Of a DNA stretch of 64,000 nt, positions 17,872-27,868 are shown piece after piece. The number at the start of each line of letters is the position of its first letter. Positions within the stretch are counted from its first letter, which is position 1. The notes under the pieces are model-generated. The model searched no databases and had not been told where the DNA came from. It saw only the letters and a list, made by a program, of their open reading frames with translations. The translations under genes were made by a program, and so were the position numbers. The stretch is from assembly GCF_907165205.1 (NCBI RefSeq), contig NC_058196.1, forward strand, positions 972,501-1,036,500, written 5' to 3'. Source of the stretch: Coccinella septempunctata. Taxonomy: Eukaryota > Arthropoda > Insecta > Coleoptera > Coccinellidae.

Positions 17872-20640
17872 TTAGGTGTTGGTTGGAAGAGACCGATATG
17901 CATCATATCCGTTTTTGAAACTGTTCACGCTTGTCGCACCCACAACATCCGCTGGCAGTCTGTTCCAGGCCGTGAAGATTCTATTAGAAAAAAAAGTTTG
18001 CCTTTGGGTAGTCTTAAATTTTTCATTCATCAATTTGAACATGTGCCCTCGTAAGTTGTTAGTGTTACGGGTAAATAAGGATGTTAGGTCGACTCCCATC
18101 ACATCGTTCATAATTCTATAGGCGAATATAAGATCACCTCTGAGTCGACGCTCCTCGAAAGAGGTCAAACCAAAGACACGCAATCTTTCCTCGTAGCTAG
18201 GTCGATTGCGACCATAGCAAATACGCGTTGCCCACCGCTGCACTGCCTCCAACTGATTCACGTCTGTCCGCAGGTTAGGACACCAGGCTGGGCCAGCAAA
18301 TTCAAGAATCGGCCTTATGTAGGTTTTGTATATATTACAGCAGACAGTAGGGGAACAGCCACGAAAACATTTTGACATCATGAAAACGAGGCTTCTAGCC
18401 TTCGAAGTGATTTTCGCTACATGTTGGGACCAGCTCAAATCGGACGTTATCGTCAGTCCCAAATCCTCATGTGCCTCCGTGGTGGCGAGTGGACGCCCAC
18501 CAAGGAAATACGGGCGCCTCGGGTTCCCCCTTCCAATGTGTAGGACAACGCATTTTTCAGGATTGAGATCGAGCAGCCAATCCATTGACCAGCGCGATAG
18601 AGCATCCAAGTCCGACTGCAGCAGGGAATAATGAGACAAAGGGTTGTTGTAGATCTTAGTGTCATCCGCAAACTGCGAACAGGGTGATATCAAAATACGG
18701 GGTAAGTCGGCGACGTATATCAAAAAAAGAAGGGGACCCAAAACCGATCCCTGCGGTACGCCGCTGGCAACAGATCTGGTTTTAGAGTAACAATCGGACA
18801 CCCTGACGGAAAATGTTCTGTTTTGCAGAAAAGCGGAGATCCATAGTAGTAAATCACCTCTGATTCCAAAGTGCTCGAGCTTAAATAGGAGGCGCCTGTG
18901 AGGAACTCGGTCGAAAGCTCTCGAGAAGTCCAAATAAACGACATCAGTTGGAATGCCGCCATCTAAAGCCCTCGTCCATTCATTAATAGTCTCTAAAAGG
19001 TTGGTGAGAACGGAACGGCCCGGTAAAAAACCATGCTGAGTACTGGGCAGAATGTTATTTGAAAGTAGAAATTTTATCATCTCGTTCATTATCAGGCGCT
19101 CACAAATTTTTGAACATACAGATGTTAAACTGATCGGACGATAGTTATCAGGAGATAGTTTATCGCCCTTTTTGAAGATAGGCGTTACTGATGCTTGCAA
19201 CCATTGAGACGGCAATCTATGAGAGCGGAAAGACTCCGTGAAAATCATCGCCAGCGGAACACACAAGGAGGCAGCACACCTCCTCAGAACCGCCGCGCTT
19301 ATGCCATCCATACCAGGAGATGAGTCAACCCTCAGGACACGGAGCTGCGCCAACACAGCCTCGGGAGTGAACTGGAACGAACTCAAGCAATCACTACAAC
19401 GGTCACATCCAATAGCAGGCATTGGACCATCCGGCTCAGCCGTGAAGGAGGCAGCGAATGATTCGGCAAATACCTCAGCTGATCCCCCACATCCCTCGAT
19501 GGTTACACCATCCCTAGATCTCACAAGCGGCACAGATGACTTGGTCCTGAAGAAGGAGCGGACGTATTTAAAGAAACTCTTTCTATTCTTGGAGGACACC
19601 AATCTTTCTTCATACTCTCTCTTAGCAACATCAATCTTGTCCGACAACCGATTCGCGTATCTACGGTGATCATCGTAGTTTTCGGGTCGCCTGCACCTCC
19701 TGTACCTCCGCCATAATCTACGCTTATGCTTGATCATTTCACGGATACTGCTGTTAATCCATGGACAGGATGAATTATCGTGGACAAGCTTTGATCTAGT
19801 ATTGTCTTTGAGCGCCGACTGTACAATGTGAGCGAAGTCATTCCACATCGCCGAAACATCCAAACCCACGAACCGCTCCGTCCAATCAATGTCAGAGATC
19901 GAAGTGTTCACCCCCGCGTAATTGATGACATCGATCTTTTTCCTGCTGCTCACCTGGGTGGATGTATTAAACTGAATTTTAGCTTGGAGGGTGACATGAT
20001 CCGATTTTCCAAAAGGCGGAAAGTAATCAATCTGCGCTACAAGGTCGGAATCATTGGTAAGAACAAGGTCCAGCAAAGATGGCTGCTGCCCCGATCGATA
20101 TCTCGTAGGCCTATCCACCTGCTGGAGCAGACCCAGATCACGCACGAGGAGAGCATAATGAAACGAAGGAGAACCTGGGGTAGGCAGGGTCATAATGGGC
20201 CACGATAAGCCGGGTAAGTTGAAGTCCCCGGCAAGAAATACGTTTCTCCTCTCTGCAAGCTGTTTAATGTGCTCAACCAGCGTGATATCACCAGTACAAG
20301 CTCGTGGGCGGTATACACATCCAAATGTGACAGCAAAGTCCTTAAATTTAATATCGACGAATAAGTTGTCAATGCCTGGCGCGTTTACAGAAGATACGGA
20401 AATGGTGGATGCGCCAATAATATCCTCTCTAACATACACACACACACACCGTCATGTCCAATCGTCGTGGCACAATCGCTGCGATAGAGCATGTAGTTTG
20501 GTATACTCACAGATGAATCCGGTATACCGGAGTGAAGCCATGTCTCGGTTACAAGAATTAAGGTAGGATTGTGCACCTGAACGAAGGCGAGTAGCTCACG
20601 GTATTTAGAGCATAATGATTGTACATTAGAATAGATTACT
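17872..20640 (-). pseudogene. ORF2 (endonuclease-reverse transcriptase) of the CR1-like element, one frameshift
   Basis: The ORF starts within the end of ORF1 (VIYSNVQSLCSKYRELL near 20,635), passes ILVTETWLHSG (catalytic Glu region) and breaks at a TG repeat (20,440-20,455) where the frame shifts. From 20,445 it stays open for 857 codons: LAGDFNLPGLSW (about residue 72), SDHVTL, reverse transcriptase with NYRPISLTSVCSKICE, STQHGFLPGRS, LDFSRAFDRVPHRRL, GVPQGSVLGPLLF (about 565) and QFADDTKIY (about 595), then the thumb and a C-terminal ICYGRNRPSYEERL stretch. All key motifs are present, and only a length change in the repeat disables it. Confidence 0.9.
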
Positions 20641-21619
20641 GTCCACTCGCACAGTGAACAGGGTGATTTTTTGGCTTCGTGACAGAATCTTTGGTTACAA
20701 TAGCTGGCTCCCCTCGAAGATACTTAATGGTAAGGTCTTTCTCCCCAGCTTGTTCCCTCTCCCTGAGTTCAACGCGCAACGATTCTAAATGTTTGCGCTG
20801 CAGCGGTGTTTTATCATCGGAAAGTATGCAACCCTTGAAAGAATCGCTATTCAAGAGTTTTTTCTTATTTCGCAACAGGGAATTAACGATCTCAGGATTA
20901 GATAAGAATACTTTTAGCATCCGAGGGGGGGCAGCTGGTCGCGTTTTACCCAAACGCGTGGTTCTCACCAAATACTTCCGAGCACCAGGGTCAACACAAC
21001 CCAAAAGATCGGTAGCCACATCAGTATCATTGGATGACTCCGGAAGATTCTTGATGATGATGTTGAAAGATCGCCTAGAGCGCTCAAGAATCTCGGCCGC
21101 ACCCACGCCAGCCGATGGAGAGTCGGCAGGCGGAGCACACGCCCTCATGCCCCCCACCTCTCTCAACACACCAGAAAAGCCAGTAGCCAGATCAGACTGT
21201 GTATTCTCAATACTCACGATTCTCCTCTCAAAATCAGAAATTGCAGTTTTGTGAGATTCGAGCATATGGGCATGATTTTCAAGCTTTTCCCTGCACATCG
21301 CGAGCTCAGATATGATGACGGACTGATCATCTCTTACTGCCTTCAGATCATCAGCCATTGAGGTTATTTTATTCATGAGTAGATTAAAATGTTCGATTGT
21401 GAGATGTTCACCACTGGCTGACTGGGGCCTACTACGTAATGATCTCTTACGGGCAACGCAATCCTGACAGCTCCATTTAGTGTTTGACTCCTTCAAGTAT
21501 CCCAAATCCTTCTCAGACAGGTTAACACAACCTGGATGGTAGGCTCGGCGACAGCTAGCGCACTGAATATGATTCGCATCTCCCAACGACCCACCACAAT
21601 GACCGCAAGTAGACGGCAT
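20636..21619 (-). CDS. ORF1 of the CR1-like element: PHD finger, coiled coil, RRM-like domain
   Basis: 327 codons, start ATG at 21619. The N-terminus is a C4HC3 PHD-type finger: CGHCGG, CASCRRAYHPGC and WSCQDC (residues 5-53). A helical, coiled-coil-like region with KLENHAHMLESHK follows (about 80-150), then an RRM-like fold beginning NIIIKNLPESSND (about 185) and a basic C-terminal module (KKKLLNSDSFKG...YLRGEPAIV). CR1-group ORF1 proteins bind the element's RNA and help its return to the nucleus. The stop overlaps the start of ORF2. No break is seen. Confidence 0.85.
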   Translation of the reverse strand: MPSTCGHCGGSLGDANHIQCASCRRAYHPGCVNLSEKDLGYLKESNTKWSCQDCVARKRSLRSRPQSASGEHLTIEHFNLLMNKITSMADDLKAVRDDQSVIISELAMCREKLENHAHMLESHKTAISDFERRIVSIENTQSDLATGFSGVLREVGGMRACAPPADSPSAGVGAAEILERSRRSFNIIIKNLPESSNDTDVATDLLGCVDPGARKYLVRTTRLGKTRPAAPPRMLKVFLSNPEIVNSLLRNKKKLLNSDSFKGCILSDDKTPLQRKHLESLRVELREREQAGEKDLTIKYLRGEPAIVTKDSVTKPKNHPVHCASGQ

Positions 21620-22121
21620 CCTCAGAAAAATCTATATTCAGGAAAAGGAAAAGGTACAACACTTTTCACTCCTGTGGGCCTTTACAGGAGACTTAACACA
21701 GAGAAGGTGGGCCTCGGACAACAGGACAAACCAGGACAGGAACGAGAGAAATGAGGGACCAAAATAATAGCTTTTACCTATCAATAGTACAGCAGTAAAT
21801 CACGCACACCGAAACAGTCACGGACGTGGACCCGCGGTATATTAATACGCTTCCCGGAAGCGCGTCAGTTACAGAACGCCGAACAATGTGGTCCGAAGAC
21901 GGAAAGATAAACAACTCGGACTATGAATGTAAACAGTGTCCAACAAATTCAAAATTGAATGATTGGAATACTAAGATTATATTTCTTACTCAACAGAATA
22001 GGGCTAGGCCACTTGGAACACGCAATGAACAGTCACTTAAAGCACACTCCTAGAGTATTGATTGAAAATAGTGAACGTATTGCATTCAGACTGCACCGCT
22101 GCACCGCTTTACTTCAATTAC

Positions 22122-22285
22122 TATTTGCCGATGATGAATTGAAATATACACAAATGAATGGATGAAAGAAAAAAAGGATAATTAATTATAGAAACTGACG
22201 CGTTGATTCAACGATCGTTTCGAAACAAAACAAAATATATATTTTGAATTTCGAAATTCAATTCACTAAGAGTGTTGCATTAACA
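22122..22285 (-). repeat. BEL 5' LTR, second part
   Basis: Matches 11785-11948 of the 3' LTR with only two substitutions that I can see (an A/C and a G/C difference), and starts with the 4-bp overlap TATT. It is followed by the GAAAT duplication at 22286. Confidence 0.95.
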
Positions 22286-22290
22286 GAAAT

Positions 22291-23923
22291 TTTTTTATAT
22301 AAGATATTTTCAGTTTCTTATTCATATTTGAATAATAATGTCTGGATCAATATTATGTACCTATTATGCACATATAGCCTACAGTTGAAATCATCGGGTT
22401 GAAGAGGAATGTCATGTTTGAAAGATATTTTAAGGTTGGAATTCACGTCGCTACTGAACTTCTTATTATATTTTGCCAAGAATGCAATCATACGTTACAT
22501 GAATTCGTCGCCATTATTGAGACCTGATGGATCCATATAGAGAAAAGTTTTTGTTTTAAAATCGATATAGCTACGCTAAAATTTAGTAATTATTATCCTT
22601 GTTAAATGACATTATAATCTTTGAGCCTTTTTTCAACTCAAGATATAACGGAGAAATGAGACGCTTCTCTTGAAAAATGTCTCTCCTATTACAATGAAAT
22701 GTAATAGGAAATGATATGGAATCACTAATGAAAATTTCCACTATGGGTTTAATACTCAATGATAAAATTAAATATTGCAAGAAAGTATGCCGTATTCCTT
22801 CATTTTGCATAAACGATGATGATCTATCAAATAGTTATTTAAAAATGAATGACGCTTATACGTAATATCTGCAGAAATTTTTTTTATTTGCAAAATTTAT
22901 TTGAGTATCTTACTTTATAGTAGGTATGATTGTTCCTTACTTTTTTATACTATTCTTCCTCACAGACAATATTGTTTTCACGTTTTTCGGTCGCACATTT
23001 ATTTTTATCAATATCAAATTCATGAAGTGCATAATATATTCCTAATACATAAATACTTTCTCACTTTCCTCATGAATCTGGGACATTTCAGCCTATGGTG
23101 ATTATTGAGAATATCATCAAATCAAAATAACTTTCAATTGGTGCATTACATGACCTTTTGCCTATGATCATCGAAGTCTACAATTGTAGATATGTAACAG
23201 ACCTTTCCAAAACATCATTCAGGAAGGTGCATGGTGTTATAGAAGGGATTTGCTTCCTCTACCCCATCATCACAAATGGTACTCCTGCCCATTTCCGAAT
23301 TCTATATAAAATGTAGATTTTCAAACAGTGACGTGTTTTTTACGTCTAATTTTCGCACAGGCTGAAATTGGATCCTCCTCAACTTTTTTATTATAGAGTA
23401 TCTGTCGATTCAGCTCAGTTAGGTTCTGAAGTTTTTTCTACGCGTAATCTACAGACTACACATATACCTTTTTACTTGGAACTTGTTGAAACTACCAAAT
23501 TATCGAACCATATTGCAAATTCTTGTTTGGGTTTCATTTTAAAACAGGAAGCAAAATTTTTTTCTAAGATATTTTTCACGTTTCTTCCCGTTTCGGCAAA
23601 GTTTTTGTTGATTAATGTCGACAAAATCTTCATCATATGAACGCAGCACTAACTGATATGGGGTATATTAGCGCAGGAATTTTCATCACCCACAATGTAG
23701 TAATAACTATGGTTGATGTAGGTTATGAGCGGCATCTCATGACAAGCATACAGTGAGAAAATTTTTTTTACCTCTAATCAAATATTTAATAACTGCAGAA
23801 AAAATGTTGTATACTATGTATAATTTTGTATATCCAACAATTTTCTGGAACACAAATGTGTTTTATCATTTCATCAGATGTTTTGTGTTGTCAATTCGTT
23901 ATCATCATACGCATTTACTGATA
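22291..23923. other. AT-rich stretch without a recognised gene
   Basis: Short open frames occur but show no family pattern. A small perfect hairpin, CCTATTACA-atgaaa-TGTAATAGG, is at about 22,685-22,708. If the old non-LTR copy at 7-11 kb once continued upstream of the BEL insertion, its ORF1 is not recognisable here. Confidence 0.5.
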
Positions 23924-24237
23924 TACAGGGTGGGCTTTTCAAAACGAAACAGACGAGATAACGGGCGCAATAAATTTATTTCGAAAAAATGCTCGGACAC
24001 GTCGATTTTTACTTCGAGGGGGACAACTTTTAAGGTCAAACTCACAACTTTATCGCTTCAACCCTTAGTGTTAGAACACCAACCCCTAAATTTTGAATAA
24101 GACAGATAGGGTGAGTGATACCTCATTTGATAGGCCTTTTTATCCTGAATTCATCGTATTAATTTTTTTGATGAATGAATTATTTAATTCATTCTGTGTT
24201 TACTATATAATATATTACTATATAATATATATATATA

Positions 24238-24795
24238 GGGTGTTTACAGCTGACGCTGTCTTCCCTCTCTCAACCGGTTTCTCCACTCATCTCTATCATT
24301 CCAATATCCATCCTCTAGACGTCTCCTCGTCATTGCGCTATCCACTTGATCTCTGAATGATCTTCGCGGTCTTCCCCGTCTCCGTCTCCCTAAAGGACTC
24401 CATTCCGTTATTCGGGATATCCATCTATCCGGTGGAGCTCGTCTCACGTGCCCATACCATTCCAGTCGTTTTTCCTCAATAAAGGTAAGTATGTCGTCCT
24501 CCACCGACATCCTTCTTCTGATCTCTTGGTTCGGTATTCGGTCTAGTCTGGTCTTTTTTGCACACCTCCTCCAGAATTCCATTTCTGTGGCTAGAATTTT
24601 CCCTGTTCTCTCTTGTTCATCACCCAGTTTTCTGACCCATATGTCATAATACTCCTGACTATGGTGTTGAATATCCTTTTTTTGTTGTCTTCGTAATTTG
24701 GTCATCCCACAATATGCCGTTAAGTTGCCGAATGCACGTCCTGGTTTGTCCCAACCTTTTTTTGATCTCCTCTATATTGTCAACATTAGACAACG
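24238..24795 (-). mobile_element. 5'-truncated RTE-like non-LTR tail
   Basis: The minus strand encodes an RTE-type C-terminus: FGNLTAYCG, MEFWRRCAKKTRLDRIPN, IEEKRLEWYGHVRRAP and GRRRRGRPRRSFRDQV, ending at 24244. No reverse transcriptase core is left. The TA-repeat next to its 3' end (24,213-24,236) would be the tail. It interrupts the mariner element between its left end and its transposase. Confidence 0.75.
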
Positions 24796-24824
24796 AAATA
24801 CTTTCTTCAACAATCAAGGTGAAA

Positions 24825-25457
24825 ATGGTTCATTCTTTTTCAGAAAGAATTGAAATTATTTGTTTCTTTTTCAAGAATAACGAATGCGGGAATCGTACAG
24901 CAGATTTATTCAATCGATTGCACCCAAAAAAGCAGATCTGAAGAAAGTTCGTAAAAAAATTTCATGAAACTGGATCAGTGGCCAATAAGATGAAAAATCC
25001 CAACCGTGAAAATCGTGTAAGAAATGAAGATGATGTTAGTGAAATTCTAGGACAAGTTACGGCTGATACGACATTGAGCACGAGAAAACTGGCCGGTATC
25101 ACAAATACTAGTAGAACGGTTATTCGAAAAATTCTGAAGAGTAACAAATTTTACCTTTATAAAATTCATCGGATACATAAATTGAATTAAGACGATTATG
25201 ATCGACGCCAAGAATTTTGTGAGAATATGGCTGATCGTATAGCGGCCGATGGAAATTTTCTTTTCAACATCTGTTTCTCTGACGAATGTACCTTTTTCGT
25301 CAACTCAACTGTTAACCGCCAAAATTGTCGATATTGGTCAGATGGGAATCCAAGGATTTCTCATGAAGTCCATACTCAAACACCAGAAAAATTGAATGTA
25401 TGGATTGGTATTTATGGTGATCGTCTTATTGGGCCAATCTTTATCGACTGGCCATGA
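24825..25457 (+). pseudogene. Mariner-type transposase (DUF4817-like helix-turn-helix), broken
   Basis: I chose the ATG at 24825 (MVHSFSERIEIICFF), which fits the family start. A helix-turn-helix region (ECGNRTADLFNRLHP), SVANKMKN, a second helix block (LAGITNTSRTVIRKILK) and the catalytic domain start follow, with ICFSDECTFFVN (first Asp), RYWSDGNPRISHE, KLNVWIGIYGDRLIGPIFID. Stops at about 24,941 and 25,190 split it, and it ends after the first catalytic residue, so the second and third acidic residues are missing. Such enzymes excise and insert at TA. This copy is dead, but its end sequence links it to the 9.6-kb non-autonomous element. Confidence 0.8.
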
Positions 25458-25608
25458 TACAACGTTGTGTATAACCGTTATACTTTTTTTTGTATTGTTA
25501 CCATCATAACACTTGAGAGCCAGCCATAAGTTGTATAAGTTACACTTCAATTCTGTATAATGTTTATTCCAAATTCACAGAACGAAAAATGTACATAAAT
25601 GTAATAAA

Positions 25609-26345
25609 AACATCATTACTATAATGTATTATTGTATTTGGACATTAATTTTCAACCAATGTTCGAGATCATTGATATGATTGAATCAATGCGTCGAATT
25701 GGTTGGGTAATGTTGACGTGTTCATTATCTTAATGTTCAGGTTATTGAATCAATGTAGTGAACTCGCTAATACAATGACTACAATAGATTTGTCGATGTA
25801 CGAACAACATTGATATAATGAATTATATGATTTGGTTCAATGTCCTAGAGTCACTAATATTGTGACTGCTGTTGATTGTTCGATATACTCATGGAATTAA
25901 ATTGATGTCATTAATATGTATACCACTGATGAATTCTGGTGTTGAAATGAATGCCCCTGATGGATTGATATAATGTGTTGAACATTAGACAATCTATAAC
26001 ATTACATCATAATGTTCAACACATTATATCAATCCATCAGGGGCATTCATTTCAACACCAGAATTCATCAGTGGTATACATATTAATGACATCAATTTAA
26101 TTCCATGAGTATATCGAACAATCAACAGCAGTCACAATATTAGTGACTCTAGGACATTGAACCAAATCATATAATTCATTATATCAATGTTGTTCGTACA
26201 TCGACAAATCTATTGTAGTCATTGTATTAGCGAGTTCACTACATTGATTCAATAACCTGAACATTAAGATAATGAACACGTCAACATTACCCAACCAATT
26301 CGACGCATTGATTCAATGCTCGAATACATTATTATGATGCCAACG
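25609..26345. repeat. Giant palindrome with 307-bp identical arms
   Basis: The left arm 25681-25987 is, by eye, the exact reverse complement of 26010-26316, with a 22-bp spacer. Outside this the match goes on imperfectly: both outer ends carry CATCAT...ATAATGTATT (near 25,609-25,630 and 26,328-26,345), and the right side lacks about 50 bp that the left has. The arms are rich in spaced CAAT/ATTGA words (TTGAATCAATG and similar) and hold no open frame of note. It could be a foldback transposon or an assembly artefact from one strand being read back. Confidence 0.9.
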
Positions 26346-26855
26346 AGCAGCAATCTGAAATTATGCTATACAGGATGGGTTATTTCAAATTGAACCCCCG
26401 AATTATTTTTTTTACTTCGAAAAAATGTTGAATTAAAAACTTTGTTGAAATGGCTTCAATTATGGTAACTAACTTTGAGTTAACATTTTTTGTTTCAATA
26501 TTTTCCAAGTATCCCTATTATTCTACAATATTCTGCTAAGCTTTCTTTGAACGATTAATACTAATGAGTTAGCAGTAGCATACTTATTTGTTTGAATGGT
26601 TGAATTGATAATGATAAGAATGGAACAAAATAATTTCTATTAATTTGAATAGTAGAGAAGTGGGATAAGTGCATATTCGAAAACGTCAATAAAAAATATA
26701 TTTTCTAGAACCAGAAAAATTTAATCTGTTTTCTTGAGATATTCACATATCGCGACCTTAATACTAGAATTGGGTAACTTGAAATTAGCAATATTTCAGG
26801 AGAAGCGTTTAAAGATTCCGAAGGAGAAAAAGTGTTGAACAAAAAAGAACATTTT
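26346..26855. other. No gene; a second mariner-like end
   Basis: At about 26,370 TATACAGGATGGGTTATTTC resembles the CAGGGTG ends of the mariner elements here but differs further in, so it is probably the end of a different family. The rest is AT-rich without coding signal. Confidence 0.4.
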
Positions 26856-27868
26856 CATTGATCAGAATCATTATCACTGACATCTGTATCGGAACCTGAA
26901 GGCTGATGTTCAGATTTAGTTCTTTTATAAGGTATATTTTCGTAGTAGTATTTATACTCCGTAGAAATTGCTGGAGGATTTGTTCTGAATAGAGACAAGA
27001 GGTCATCATATTTGTCCTTTTTATAGGAAGCTTGTCTATGTATAAAGGCTGCAGAGTAGCCGATGTGAGCAATGGAGTAGTCTTTGTTTTTCTATTACAA
27101 TTCAGAGATCTGAATTCATCATCGAAGTTCTCTTTGAATCAGAGAATGTAAGGTCTGGATTTTGAAAAGCTCATCCATGCCACCCTACCGGTTTGTTATT
27201 TCCATCTTTACCCCTGAAGATCAGATTTTTCTTGGCATGATTTTTCCAATTCAATAAGGAGCTATTCTGTATTTCGTGGACAATAAAGGGCTTATCGCCC
27301 TTTCGTCGAGCACATTTGGCAATTGTTTGTCTTGAGGCCAGTTTGCCCAACCAACTCTCTTGAACTCTGTCGATATAGCTGAGTGCATAGAGTCACACTC
27401 CATCCCACTATGTCCAACTACAAGGAACATAAGGACTATTTCTTCAAGATGTGAAATATATTGAACAGCGGTTAAACACATACCTGCCATAAACTTGTTC
27501 AAGTTTTGATCTCCGCATCTATCGCTAAAGAATTCGATTTTTTCAACTGAATCTGGCAAAGACTTGAAGTAGGTAAAAAGACGCGATGCAATTTCACAAC
27601 TATCGCGTTTTCCATCTACCTATGTCCACATAAAACAGTGGCCTGCTTTAAAAACTGTATTGCAAACGGTAAAGTTAAATACCTTACCGCTGTTTGTAAA
27701 AAAGTGCTTTGTTTGTGGGGTCATTTGGCACAAGAAGTACTTGCTACAGGTCAAAATTGCAACTGACAATTTTTCCACGGGAATCATCAGCTCGTTGTTT
27801 GCTCAACCGTTTTTCTTGACGAGCCCTATCCTTGGCTGCGATATTGGGCGAATATTGAGACTCTAAGG

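Larger units (their letters stand above)
17641..22121 (-). mobile_element. CR1-like non-LTR retrotransposon with PHD-finger ORF1, inserted in the BEL LTR
   Basis: The minus-strand element has a 5' leader (22,121-21,620), ORF1 with a PHD finger, ORF2 with endonuclease and reverse transcriptase, and a 3' tail of AAT repeats. TATT occurs on both sides (17637-17640 and 22122-22125), and the BEL LTR resumes exactly after it, which fixes the borders. At about 4.48 kb it appears close to full length. One TG-dinucleotide slip breaks ORF2. Confidence 0.85.
11484..22285 (-). mobile_element. Complete BEL/Pao LTR retrotransposon
   Basis: The element has two LTRs, a primer binding site, a gag-pol reading frame and a polypurine tract, all oriented on the minus strand. 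The same 5-bp target duplication, GAAAT, lies at 11479-11483 and 22286-22290. The downstream LTR is 11484-11948. The upstream LTR is 17321-17640 plus 22122-22285, split by a 4.48-kb non-LTR element. The LTRs differ by roughly half a dozen substitutions and one 15-bp indel over 465 bp, so the insertion is young. A single TAA separates gag from pol. Confidence 0.95.
23926..25560 (+). mobile_element. Truncated mariner-type element with its own left end
   Basis: The left end CAGGGTGGGC is preceded by TA (23924-23925). The first 190 bp is closely related to the arms of the element at 9,596-10,914 (shared AAAACGAAACAGACGA, TTCGAGGGGGACAAC, GGGTGAGTGATACCTCATTTG). A mariner-type transposase frame follows at 24,825, separated by an inserted RTE tail. 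No matching right end was found, so the copy is truncated at about 25.5 kb. Confidence 0.75.

Noticed and set aside
19238..20566. Plus-strand frames of 120-190 codons
   Set aside because: They lie antisense to the CR1-like ORF2 and ORF1 and show no family pattern.
23368..23640. 90-codon plus-strand frame
   Set aside because: No motif, no splice or promoter context, AT-rich composition; probably chance.
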